From Candidatus Bipolaricaulota bacterium (GTDB lineage Bacteria > Bipolaricaulota > Bipolaricaulia > UBA7950 > UBA9294), in contig WFSM01000170.1 of the NCBI GenBank assembly GCA_015485945.1, positions 1 to 7,560 of the forward strand: a DNA stretch of 7,560 nt, read 5' to 3'. Below, in pieces: positions 1-5,521 of this stretch (position 1 is its first letter; each line of letters opens with the position of its first letter). The notes under the pieces were generated by a model. The model did not search any database, had not been told where the DNA came from, and worked only from the letters and a program-made list of their open reading frames with translations. Made by a program: the position numbers and the translations under genes.

Positions 1-88
1 CTCCGTCAAGCAGAGCAAAGTTATGTGGGAAGACCCCCAAGGGTGGCAATCAATGCACTATCCCGCCTTAACAAGCCTTAAGATAACA

Positions 89-796
89 TCAGATCTCTAT
101 GATGGTTCCAGCCTTGACGGGAATGAACGCCGGGCCAAATTCGTCCGCGAGAAGCGCGATTGCACGGTCGCCAGTGCAATGGCACGGTCCAATTTGTTTG
201 ATCTGAAGTTGTTTGAGAGCAGCGGCAATTTCGTGCACCTGGGCATCGGATTTGGTGAGGAGATGAAATCCACCAATGAGAAGAGCAAGCGGCTTGCCGG
301 CAAGCTCGGTCGCACAGCGGGCGATATCCACAATCCCCGGGTGGGCACACCCAGTGATGAGGACCGGCCCAGCCTCACCGTCGATAATCAGCGATTGCTC
401 TTTGATCTCGTCTCCAAGCTCGCCGGTGGAGCGGAATCCAGGTGCAAACTCAACCGAGTCGGTCACCGCCACTGCCTCCAGCTTGGCATCCGCTATTCTG
501 TCCTTAAACCCGGACGAGAACGAATCCGGATGGACGACAATCAACCCCTCATGAAGCGCGGATGAAAGCGCACCAACGTGATCGCAATGCTCGTGAGAAA
601 GGAAGAGGTAGTCTGTCTTCTTGAGATCAATCCCAAGGAAAGCAGCGTTGTGTTCCAGGATGATTATGTCGGCGCCGGTGTCAAACAGCAGCTGTTCCCC
701 GTCTTTCTCGATCAGAGCGGAAAATCCCCATCCGGGGTAAAGGCCGTCCCGCGCGATGCGATTGTCATAAATAATGGTAACACGGTTGCTACCCAT
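89..796 (-). CDS. Metallo-beta-lactamase-fold hydrolase, COG1237-like
   Basis: The 235-residue product is a cytoplasmic-type metallo-beta-lactamase-fold protein with no signal peptide. It shows FDTG at 38-41, the metal-binding motif HEHCDH at 68-73 (H68, H70, D72, H73), a GCAHPG segment with H152, GGFHL with H178, and GPCHCTG with H206 near the C-terminus. This order fits the COG1237 group, which includes proteins related to dihydropterin-ribofuranosylaminobenzene 5'-phosphate synthase of methanopterin biosynthesis. Most members have no proven substrate, so I give no specific reaction. The frame stays open upstream to 958, but the ATG at 796 has an AAAGGAGG Shine-Dalgarno with 6-nt spacing and starts the recognisable domain. 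The start overlaps the stop of a 12-codon leader ORF (TAATG). The gene is separated from the upstream operon by a hairpin-rich interval, so it may be regulated on its own. Family confidence is high; exact function is unknown. Confidence 0.93.
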   Translation of the reverse strand: MGSNRVTIIYDNRIARDGLYPGWGFSALIEKDGEQLLFDTGADIIILEHNAAFLGIDLKKTDYLFLSHEHCDHVGALSSALHEGLIVVHPDSFSSGFKDRIADAKLEAVAVTDSVEFAPGFRSTGELGDEIKEQSLIIDGEAGPVLITGCAHPGIVDIARCATELAGKPLALLIGGFHLLTKSDAQVHEIAAALKQLQIKQIGPCHCTGDRAIALLADEFGPAFIPVKAGTIIEI

Positions 797-834
797 TACA
801 TGCCTCCTTTGAGGATTACGATCTCCCCGTTCAT
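796..834 (-). CDS. Candidate 12-codon leader ORF before the MBL gene
   Basis: A short ORF encoding MNGEIVILKGGM starts at an ATG preceded by GGAGGG (840-845) at 5-nt spacing. It ends with TAA, which overlaps the ATG of the metallo-hydrolase gene as TAATG. The Shine-Dalgarno of the downstream gene lies inside this ORF. Such an arrangement can couple translation of the two starts. The peptide has no runs of one amino acid, so classic amino-acid attenuation is not indicated. It could instead be a remnant of a displaced N-terminus. That it is translated is inferred only from the ribosome binding site and the overlap. Confidence 0.35.
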   Translation of the reverse strand: MNGEIVILKGGM

Positions 835-850
835 AAAATCCCTCCGCTGG

Positions 851-873
851 ATACCCCACAGCTTGCTGTGGGG
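851..873. repeat. Hairpin repeat copy 1 (ATA + CCCCACAG stem)
   Basis: A perfect palindrome has arms CCCCACAGC and GCTGTGGGG around TT. It realistically folds as an 8-bp stem with a CTTG loop (CAAG in minus-strand RNA). It is preceded by ATA on the plus strand. It matches the copy at 1119-1141 at all but one of the 21 bases ATACCCC...GGGG. In minus-strand RNA it lies 8 nt upstream of the Shine-Dalgarno of the 12-codon leader ORF, so it could influence initiation or mRNA stability. Confidence 0.8.
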
Positions 874-998
874 AGGAAAACGGAGATTCGCCACCGACGA
901 ATCGGTTCGTTGTTTGTCCGGACTGCATGAAACCTGCGCCAGAGAGCGTCGGGCACAAGACCCGCTGCTACGAGAAACCCGGCTTTCCATAGGGGCTA

Positions 999-1023
999 CC
1001 CCATGAAACAAGGTTTCACGGGG
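999..1023. repeat. Central 11-bp hairpin
   Basis: Arms 999-1009 and 1013-1023 pair over 11 positions around a 3-nt loop. The single A-C mismatch on the plus strand (1003 with 1019) becomes a G-U wobble in minus-strand RNA. The CCCC at 999-1002 could alternatively pair with the GGGG at 992-995, so two folds may compete. There is no U-run after it, so it is not a classical intrinsic terminator. Confidence 0.65.
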
Positions 1024-1118
1024 CAGGCCTTGTGTGCGACGTTGGTTTCCTGTGTCCGTGTGGCAACAGGGTGATACATTAAACTTCACCATGAGGATCA
1101 ACTCCGGTTAGACCTCTA

Positions 1119-1141
1119 ATACCCCACAGCTTGCTGCGGGG
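1119..1141. repeat. Hairpin repeat copy 2, 5 bp after the radical SAM stop
   Basis: This is a second copy of the 851-873 hairpin, again preceded by AATA on the plus strand. It has one change (C at 1137), which makes an A-C mismatch on plus but a G-U pair in minus-strand RNA: stem CCCCGCAG/CTGTGGGG with a CAAG loop. It begins 5 bp after the TAA of the radical SAM gene. It could protect the 3' end of the operon mRNA. No U-tract follows, so I do not call it a rho-independent terminator. Confidence 0.75.
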
Positions 1142-1145
1142 TTGT

Positions 1146-2105
1146 TTACTCCTCCTTCACGGTGTAATAAAGCCGGTCCTTGTGCGCGCGGCGCCCGATT
1201 TTCCCCGCCTCGGCAAGCCGGGCCAGATATTTGCCGACTTCGGCCGGATTGATCCCGAGCGAGTCAGTGAGATCGGTGGGTGTGCATGGCCGCACCGCGA
1301 GGATGCGTAAGATCTCCGCAGAGATCTCCTCCTCGCGCAGGAGCTTTGATCGCGACTTGGTGCGCTTGGGAACAACAACGATCGGAATGCCGGGCAGAGC
1401 GGCCTCCATACGGGCGCGAATTTTGTCAAGCTTCTCTTCGGGAACGGGATCGACCGGCTCCTCCGGTGGGCGGACACAGGTATTCAGATTTACTTCATGG
1501 GGCTTGATCATACGGATCTTATCAATGATCCCGGCGATCACTTTATCATCGGTGTTCGAACCATGTTTCTCCGATTGGACGAGCATCACCTCAAGCCAAA
1601 TTGGCACCACCCGCGCGAGTTTTCCGATCGCCGCTGCGATGTCATCAATTTGGAACCCGTACGCCGGCCGGTTGATGCGCACAAACGTGTCCTGATCGCC
1701 GGCGTCGAGCGTGGGTAGGACAAGGTCGCAGCTTGCCGCGGCGGCGAACACATCCGGCCGGGTGAGCAATGATGAGTTGGTAATCAGAGCGATTGGAACG
1801 TCGGTAAATTCACGAATCTTTCCCACCGCTTCGCCGAGTTTGGGGTTAAGAGTCGGTTCGCCCGAGCCGGAAAACGTGATGTAATCGATATGCGCGTGGT
1901 GCGCGAGCGCTTGCTTTACCCCGTCGGCAATCTCAGCCGGGGAAGGAAACGGCTCACGCACTTCTTCCGGCCCGTGCACCTTGTAGCGCTTTTTGCCGAG
2001 CTGACAATACACACAGTCGAACGTGCACGTAAGCCGCGGAATCGGATCGATCCCGAGCGACATTCCCAGTCGCCGCGACGGGACCGGACCGTAAATAATC
2101 CCCAT
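1146..2105 (-). CDS. Radical SAM protein (COG0731-like) with C-terminal winged helix
   Basis: The 319-residue product opens with YGPVPSRRLGMSLGID at 5-20, typical of COG0731 radical SAM proteins. The Fe-S/SAM motif C27-x3-C31-x2-C34 follows, then FSGSGEPT at 78-85, the SAM-binding GGE-like segment. ITNSSLL at 108-114 and the core run to about residue 250. A C-terminal helix-turn-helix of winged type covers about 257-317 and ends in a basic RLYYTV wing. COG0731 is distantly related to wyosine-forming TYW1, but these enzymes generally have no assigned substrate. An in-frame ATG also exists at 2108. The ATG at 2105 was chosen because GGAGG at 2110-2114 is then 4 nt away rather than 1, and because family members begin just before the YGPVPSRR motif. 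It is the last gene of the tightly packed run, 10 bp after the phosphoesterase stop. The winged helix suggests nucleic-acid binding or autoregulation. Confidence 0.92.
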   Translation of the reverse strand: MGIIYGPVPSRRLGMSLGIDPIPRLTCTFDCVYCQLGKKRYKVHGPEEVREPFPSPAEIADGVKQALAHHAHIDYITFSGSGEPTLNPKLGEAVGKIREFTDVPIALITNSSLLTRPDVFAAAASCDLVLPTLDAGDQDTFVRINRPAYGFQIDDIAAAIGKLARVVPIWLEVMLVQSEKHGSNTDDKVIAGIIDKIRMIKPHEVNLNTCVRPPEEPVDPVPEEKLDKIRARMEAALPGIPIVVVPKRTKSRSKLLREEEISAEILRILAVRPCTPTDLTDSLGINPAEVGKYLARLAEAGKIGRRAHKDRLYYTVKEE

Positions 2106-2109
2106 CATT

Positions 2110-2114
2110 CCTCC
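2110..2114 (-). promoter_or_regulatory. Ribosome binding site deciding the radical SAM start
   Basis: GGAGG on the minus strand lies 1 nt from the ATG at 2108 but 4 nt from the ATG at 2105, which favours the second ATG. It falls in the 10-bp gap after the upstream phosphoesterase stop. Confidence 0.7.
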
Positions 2115-2115
2115 G

Positions 2116-2598
2116 TTACAAATCGATCAATCGCGGTGTCATCGTGTCGGAGTCGAGAATCACTACGGTCGCGCGTCCCGTGATCCACCCACACGCCTCG
2201 CCGGGATTGACGACAACGGTTTCCCCATTGCGGATGTCGATCGCATGCGTGTGGCCGTAAATTACAAGGGCGTAGGCGCCGCTTTTTACGAGCGCGTCGA
2301 TGAATTTCGGTTCGTGCATCACGACGCACCGCTTGCCCGCGCACTCGAATTCGTGGTAATCGGGATAGATCTTGCCGATCTCCTTAAACCGTTTGATGAG
2401 ATAAAGGCGCTCCCCGTCGTTATTGCCGAATACGCCGATAAGCGGTGCCGTCAGCTTCTGAAGCTCATTTGCCGTGATCGGTGAGATGAAGTCGCCGGCA
2501 TGAATCACCAGGTCGACTTTCTCGGCGTTGAACACCGCCACCGCCTTGGCAATCATCGGCATGTTGTCGTGAGTGTCGGAGATAATCCCCAGTTTCAT
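2116..2598 (-). CDS. YfcE/MJ0936-type metallophosphoesterase
   Basis: The product is a 160-residue calcineurin-like phosphoesterase of the small YfcE/MJ0936 class, which is full length at this size. The five metal-site blocks appear in order: SDTHDN at 7-12 (D8, H10), GDF at 35-37 (D36), GNND at 58-61, VMHE with H95, and GHTH at 115-118 (H116, H118). NPGE at 131-134 is the usual C-terminal family segment. Members are Mn-dependent phosphodiesterases with activity on model substrates; the physiological substrate is mostly unknown. The ATG overlaps the stop of the upstream Mrp gene as ATGA, and a GGAGG lies 4 nt before it within the Mrp coding end, so translation is probably coupled. No signal peptide, so a cytoplasmic enzyme. 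The fold and metal site are clear; the cellular role is not. Confidence 0.95.
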   Translation of the reverse strand: MKLGIISDTHDNMPMIAKAVAVFNAEKVDLVIHAGDFISPITANELQKLTAPLIGVFGNNDGERLYLIKRFKEIGKIYPDYHEFECAGKRCVVMHEPKFIDALVKSGAYALVIYGHTHAIDIRNGETVVVNPGEACGWITGRATVVILDSDTMTPRLIDL

Positions 2599-3416
2599 CG
2601 TGCCTCCGTGAGCTCCTTGTCAACCTGTTCCGCGATCCGGAAGAATGCCTGTGACACCGCGGCATCGGGGTCGGAAAGAACGATCGGTTCGCCGGAATCC
2701 CCACCGATGCGTGCCTTCAGGTCGATTGGAACTTCCCCGATAAACTCCACCCCCAGTTCGGTGGCAACGCGGGCACCACCGCCCTTGCCGAACAGCTCGA
2801 TCCTCCCGCCGCAGTGCGGACAGATCAACCCGGACATGTTTTCCACGATCCCGATCTTCGGGACCTCCATCTTCTTCGCCATGTTCACCGCCCGGCGCGC
2901 GTCGATCAGTGACACCTCTTGCGGGGTGGTGACTACAAGTGCCAGCTGCGGCGCTGTGCGTTGAGTGATCGTCAACACCTCGTCCCCGGTTCCAGGGGGG
3001 AGATCGCCAATCAGGATGTCGAGGTCGCCCCAATTCACCTCGCCGATGAGCTGGTCGATCGCCTTGGAGCGCAGCGGTCCGCGCCAGATGATCGGAGTTC
3101 CCGGCGGGATCATCGACGCAAGCGACACGATCTTCAATCCATGCTTTGCGTGCGGAACGATCCTACCACCCTCGGCCTGCGCCACTTCGGACAGCCCGAC
3201 CATCTGGGGAACGTTGGGGCCGGTGATATCCGCATCGAGCAGCCCCACGCTCTTTCCGCGCTTCACCAGCGCGTAGGCGAGGTTCACCGCAACGGTGGTC
3301 TTTCCCACTCCGCCCTTGCCGCTGAACACAACAATCCGGTGTGTAACCCGGCTTAACGTCTCCTTTATCTCCTGCTCCGCCTTTGACGCCGGCGGTGGTG
3401 TTACGTGTACGCTCAT
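2595..3416 (-). CDS. Mrp/NBP35-family P-loop ATPase, Fe-S carrier type
   Basis: The 273-residue protein has the deviant Walker A GKGGVGKT at 33-40, switch DADITGPN at 61-68, DLPPGTGD at 138-145 (Walker B/switch II), and ENMSG at 192-196 followed by C199-x2-C202. In Mrp/ApbC/NBP35 proteins that CxxC binds a bridging 4Fe-4S cluster at the dimer interface, which is transferred to apo-proteins. All these residues are present. There is no N-terminal MIP18/DUF59 domain, as in shorter bacterial and archaeal forms. Both ends are ATGA overlaps, with the YggS gene upstream and the phosphoesterase downstream, indicating a single transcript with coupled translation. It probably serves a cluster-dependent enzyme, with the radical SAM protein two genes downstream an obvious candidate client; that link is inference. 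Confidence 0.96.
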   Translation of the reverse strand: MSVHVTPPPASKAEQEIKETLSRVTHRIVVFSGKGGVGKTTVAVNLAYALVKRGKSVGLLDADITGPNVPQMVGLSEVAQAEGGRIVPHAKHGLKIVSLASMIPPGTPIIWRGPLRSKAIDQLIGEVNWGDLDILIGDLPPGTGDEVLTITQRTAPQLALVVTTPQEVSLIDARRAVNMAKKMEVPKIGIVENMSGLICPHCGGRIELFGKGGGARVATELGVEFIGEVPIDLKARIGGDSGEPIVLSDPDAAVSQAFFRIAEQVDKELTEAR

Positions 3417-4072
3417 TTCCCCTGCCTTTCTCCGAAAATTTTCGTGCCGATCCGAACCATGTTCGCCCCTTCCTCAATCGCGATACGATACGTGTTACTC
3501 ATTCCCATCGACAGATAACGCATTTTAGCGTTCCCCAATCCGAGCGCGGCCAGTTCATCGAACAGCCGCTTCGTTTCCTGAAAGTACGGTCGTGCCAGCT
3601 CGGGATCGCCGAATCGTGGTCCCATCGTCATTAATCCCTGCACCGTGATGTGGTCAAGTTTGGCCAGCGCCCGTATCAATTGTTCCGCGTCCTCGGGGAG
3701 CACCCCGGATTTCTGGGGCTCGCGCCCTGAGTTTATCTCCACCAACACGGGCATTACTTTGCCCAGTTTCGCACACTCACGATCGATGCGCGCCCCCAGA
3801 TCGGCGGAATCGACGGTCTCGATCATGTCGAAGATCGGTACCGCCTTGTTCACTTTGTTCTTCTGGAGATGGCCGATGAAGTGCCACTCCGCGATATGCC
3901 CAACGGCACCGAATGCATCCGCGGCCTCCTGGACATAATTTTCCCCGATAATCTGCACTCCGGCAGCGACCGCCTGTCTAATCTCATCCGGCGTTCGTGT
4001 CTTCGCCGCTGCCACGAGAATCACCCCATCCGGGAGCGCGGACAGGATCATTCTCACGTTTTCCGCGATCAT
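3413..4072 (-). CDS. YggS/PLPBP-family PLP-binding protein
   Basis: The 219-residue protein carries the fold-type III alanine-racemase-like barrel motifs of the YggS family. These are AAAKTR with the PLP lysine K24, GENYVQE at 43-49, WHFIGHLQKNK at 63-73, SGREPQKSG at 115-123, GLMTMG at 146-151, LSMGMSNTY at 187-195 and VRIGTKIFG at 206-214 (phosphate site). Family members are not enzymes in the usual sense; they buffer pyridoxal phosphate and affect amino-acid and vitamin B6 homeostasis. At 190 the common Ser-x-Asp is Ser-Asn-Thr, a minor variant. The frame is open upstream to 4153, but the family N-terminus fits the ATG at 4072, which overlaps the DUF89 stop as ATGA and has GGAGAAGG upstream. 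The downstream junction with the Mrp gene is also ATGA. Confidence 0.95.
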   Translation of the reverse strand: MIAENVRMILSALPDGVILVAAAKTRTPDEIRQAVAAGVQIIGENYVQEAADAFGAVGHIAEWHFIGHLQKNKVNKAVPIFDMIETVDSADLGARIDRECAKLGKVMPVLVEINSGREPQKSGVLPEDAEQLIRALAKLDHITVQGLMTMGPRFGDPELARPYFQETKRLFDELAALGLGNAKMRYLSMGMSNTYRIAIEEGANMVRIGTKIFGERQGK

Positions 4073-4959
4073 TTCGTCGCCTTCTCCAGCACTTGCTGCC
4101 GCAGCACCACCGTCCCGAGCGCGACGTCGGCTTCCAGTGCGATCACCGGACACTTCGCCTTGAACAGGAAGAAGATGGGGGCATCGACGCCGGACAACCC
4201 CTCGAAGTTTCCCTGCCCCTTGGAGATGATGAGGTGCGCGCTACGAAACGCCTCTTTGAACTCGGGCGAACAGTCATCAAGCCAGGTGCCGGGGGCGTCG
4301 GACCCGTTGGTGATCACAGCGGCAATCTTATCCAACCCGACGTACCGGGCGTCGTCCACCGTGGCATCGTTTATTATCGGCGCACCGCGGGCGACGAACG
4401 TGACCGCTTTCCCACGCGCGACCAACTGTTCGATCAGGATTTTGTCGCACACTACCTCGCCGGCGTTATCCCCCAAGTACAGGATCTCATTCACCGCCGA
4501 TAGCCGGTCTTGAAACGCCCGGTATTCCAACATATCAATCGGGTCATGAAGTGCGCGCGCGAACGCATCCGGAATCATCCGCTCGACCTCGTCGGGATCA
4601 GCCGCCACTTTGGGGCCGAAATCGATGATGTTCCCCGCTCCGGCAATCTTGATCGCAGCGAGAAGCGGGTCATCCGCCGCGGTAACGCGCGCCGTTAACT
4701 CAGGATAGAGCCGCAGGCCGATGTCGTTGGACCGCTTCTTCACAGCGCGGTATGGATCGGCCACTCCGGTGATCTTGCGCACAAGACGGTGCACTGTTTG
4801 ACCGATGTCCACCGGAGTAGCATCAACCGTTACCGTTGGTAAAAACTGCGCCACCCGGTTGAGCACCTCGCGTTGCCGGGCTACATCCGTGGTTGCCATC
4901 CGTGCCGCTTCGAGTGCCTGACGCATAAAACATGGAAAACAATCGAGATAGGCTTTCAT
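4069..4959 (-). CDS. DUF89/ARMT1-like metal-dependent phosphatase
   Basis: The 296-residue protein is a DUF89 member of the prokaryotic AF1104-like type. It begins MKAYLDCFPCF with C7-x2-C10, then AGAGNIIDFG at 106-115, GDNAGE at 163-168, INDAT at 196-200, and KGQGNFE at 247-253. D164, N165 and D198 match the family's metal-binding residues. DUF89 proteins are Mn/Co-dependent phosphatases that remove damaged or excess phosphometabolites (sugar phosphates, 4'-phosphopantetheine, nucleotides), so a house-cleaning role is expected; the substrate here cannot be read. The start at 4959 is preferred over an in-frame GTG at 4971, because a GGGGG run with 5-nt spacing serves it and family proteins begin at this MKAYLDC position. 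It heads the ATGA-coupled run and follows a roughly 320-bp gap that may hold a promoter or small genes. Confidence 0.94.
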   Translation of the reverse strand: MKAYLDCFPCFMRQALEAARMATTDVARQREVLNRVAQFLPTVTVDATPVDIGQTVHRLVRKITGVADPYRAVKKRSNDIGLRLYPELTARVTAADDPLLAAIKIAGAGNIIDFGPKVAADPDEVERMIPDAFARALHDPIDMLEYRAFQDRLSAVNEILYLGDNAGEVVCDKILIEQLVARGKAVTFVARGAPIINDATVDDARYVGLDKIAAVITNGSDAPGTWLDDCSPEFKEAFRSAHLIISKGQGNFEGLSGVDAPIFFLFKAKCPVIALEADVALGTVVLRQQVLEKATK

Positions 4960-4961
4960 CT

Positions 4962-4969
4962 TCACCCCC
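4962..4969 (-). promoter_or_regulatory. Ribosome binding site deciding the DUF89 start
   Basis: The minus strand reads GGGGGTGA here, with the G-run 5 nt before the ATG at 4959. It overlaps the alternative GTG start at 4971 and contains the TGA that closes the small Cys-rich frame at 4962-5153. Confidence 0.6.
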
Positions 4970-5153
4970 ACATAAAATAATGATACGGAGTACGCGCGCG
5001 GAAATCACGATCCCGGAAACAAGCGCCGTCACCGTGAGGGCAATCGTGCAGTGCCAAAGTGACATCCTGCTGCAAAAATCCGCAACCGCACGCCGCGATC
5101 GCCTCCGGGTAAAGATGTAACCATCCTCCGGTAAGCAACCGCAGTAGTTGCAA
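4962..5153 (-). CDS. Candidate small Cys/His-rich ORF, unrecognised
   Basis: A 63-codon frame starts at TTG, 3 nt after a GGGGG run, and ends with TGA inside the Shine-Dalgarno of the DUF89 gene. That is the arrangement expected of an operon neighbour. It contains C22-G-C24 and later HDCPHGDGAC (C39 and C46 with H37, H41), which could bind metal. I recognise no family. Against it: the start codon is weak, and an overlapping frame (4823-5284) is also open, so openness itself is poor evidence in this G+C-rich stretch. It is in the same frame as the candidate ORF at 5163-5288, separated from it by only one TAG and three codons. Confidence 0.25.
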   Translation of the reverse strand: MQLLRLLTGGWLHLYPEAIAACGCGFLQQDVTLALHDCPHGDGACFRDRDFRARTPYHYFMWG

Positions 5154-5162
5154 GCACCCCCG

Positions 5163-5288
5163 CTAACTGGAACAACTGGTGGCAACCGTACGCGGCGCCG
5201 CCCTACCACCAATGCGTCCGAGGAGGAGGCGCAGTATGTCCTCTTCCTCGTCGCGCTGGCAATAAAACTCCCGCGGTGCCTCACTCAC
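5163..5288 (-). CDS. Candidate 41-residue small protein, unrecognised
   Basis: A GTG start overlaps the stop of the zinc-ribbon gene (GTGAGTGA), giving a 41-residue acidic-to-basic peptide. Its first half contains FYCQRDEEEDILRLLLG, which looks like an amphipathic helix after an acidic cluster. The tail is Ser/Thr-rich with one Cys. It ends in TAG. There is no strong Shine-Dalgarno, so expression would depend on translational coupling at the overlap. I recognise no family. Composition of the first half resembles a real protein more than the shadow frames do, but the length is too short to be sure. Confidence 0.33.
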   Translation of the reverse strand: MSEAPREFYCQRDEEEDILRLLLGRIGGRAAPRTVATSCSS

Positions 5289-5508
5289 GGGTCATCTTCG
5301 TTCCGCACTTCGGGCATTCCATCTCGTAGCAGGGAACACCGACCTTATGGGGAACGCGTTCGCCGCACTTGGGGCACACGCAGTACCCGGACGGTCCGGC
5401 ACCAGCGCGGTTACCGCCCATCCGCCCGCGACCAGTTCCACCGCGGCCGCGGCCCATTCCCGTTCCTGGACCGGCTCCTGCCGGCCCTGTTCCGTCTCCT
5501 CGTGGCAT
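5281..5508 (-). CDS. Small Gly/Arg-rich zinc-ribbon protein, DUF5320-like N-terminus
   Basis: The 75-residue product has two parts. Residues 1-41 begin MPRGDGTGPAGAGPGTG and continue as a Gly/Arg-rich stretch. This start resembles DUF5320-type proteins commonly seen beside NifX-like and MinD-like ATPase genes in anaerobes. Residues 42-75 form a zinc ribbon with C45-x2-C48 and C65-x2-C68 as the two knuckles, plus C43, H54 and C60. The start at 5508 has GGAGG with 5-nt spacing, and the stop of the DUF364 gene is 13 bp upstream. No membrane segment or signal peptide. Function is unknown; a metal- or nucleic-acid-binding accessory to the neighbouring ATPases is a reasonable inference. The low-complexity N-terminus could be disordered. 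Confidence 0.88.
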   Translation of the reverse strand: MPRGDGTGPAGAGPGTGMGRGRGGTGRGRMGGNRAGAGPSGYCVCPKCGERVPHKVGVPCYEMECPKCGTKMTRE

Positions 5509-5521
5509 TGTAACCTCCTCG

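Larger units (their letters stand above)
797..1145. other. Hairpin-rich non-coding interval, possible small mobile-element remnant
   Basis: About 350 bp separate the radical SAM gene from the metallo-hydrolase gene. Apart from the 12-codon leader ORF, I see no convincing coding sequence; the open frames here are Arg/Ser-rich and lack family signals. The interval is bracketed by two near-identical hairpins in the same orientation (851-873 and 1119-1141) and has a third, longer hairpin in the middle (999-1023). A pair of same-strand subterminal hairpins is how IS200/IS605-family elements and REP-type derivatives mark their ends. No transposase gene is present. The alternative is a structured untranslated leader of the downstream gene. 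Classification is inference; the structures are directly visible. Confidence 0.45.

Noticed and set aside
67..82. CTTAA...TTAAG inverted repeat just after the MBL stop, considered as a terminator
   Set aside because: A 5-bp A/T-rich stem with a 6-nt loop and no following U-run is too weak.
23..565. 180-codon plus-strand ORF
   Set aside because: It is antisense to the metallo-beta-lactamase gene, shows no domain motif, and has no good ribosome site.
796..1101. 101-codon minus-strand ORF through the hairpin region
   Set aside because: Ser/Arg/Cys-rich, passes through two strong hairpins, and no family signal. Only its last 12 codons have a convincing ribosome site and are reported separately.
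1072..1101. Possible minus-strand promoter (TTGATC, 17-bp spacer, TGTATC)
   Set aside because: Only 4/6 and 3/6 matches to the sigma-70 consensus in an organism whose promoter preferences are unknown.
851..1141. Considered as a CRISPR array because of repeated palindromes
   Set aside because: Only two copies, about 245 bp between them, with no regular spacer length and no cas genes.
5219..5250. Inverted repeat GAGGAGGAGG / CCTCTTCCTC
   Set aside because: The one imperfect pair is a wobble only in plus-strand RNA, opposite to the direction of all genes, and the sequence codes for the acidic/leucine part of a candidate ORF. Probably a by-product of codon composition.
4823..5284. 153-codon minus-strand ORF across the gap into the DUF89 gene
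   Set aside because: Arg/Ser-rich shadow composition; it would overlap the start of a clear DUF89 gene by more than 130 bp and has no Shine-Dalgarno. Its single hydrophobic stretch is not enough support.
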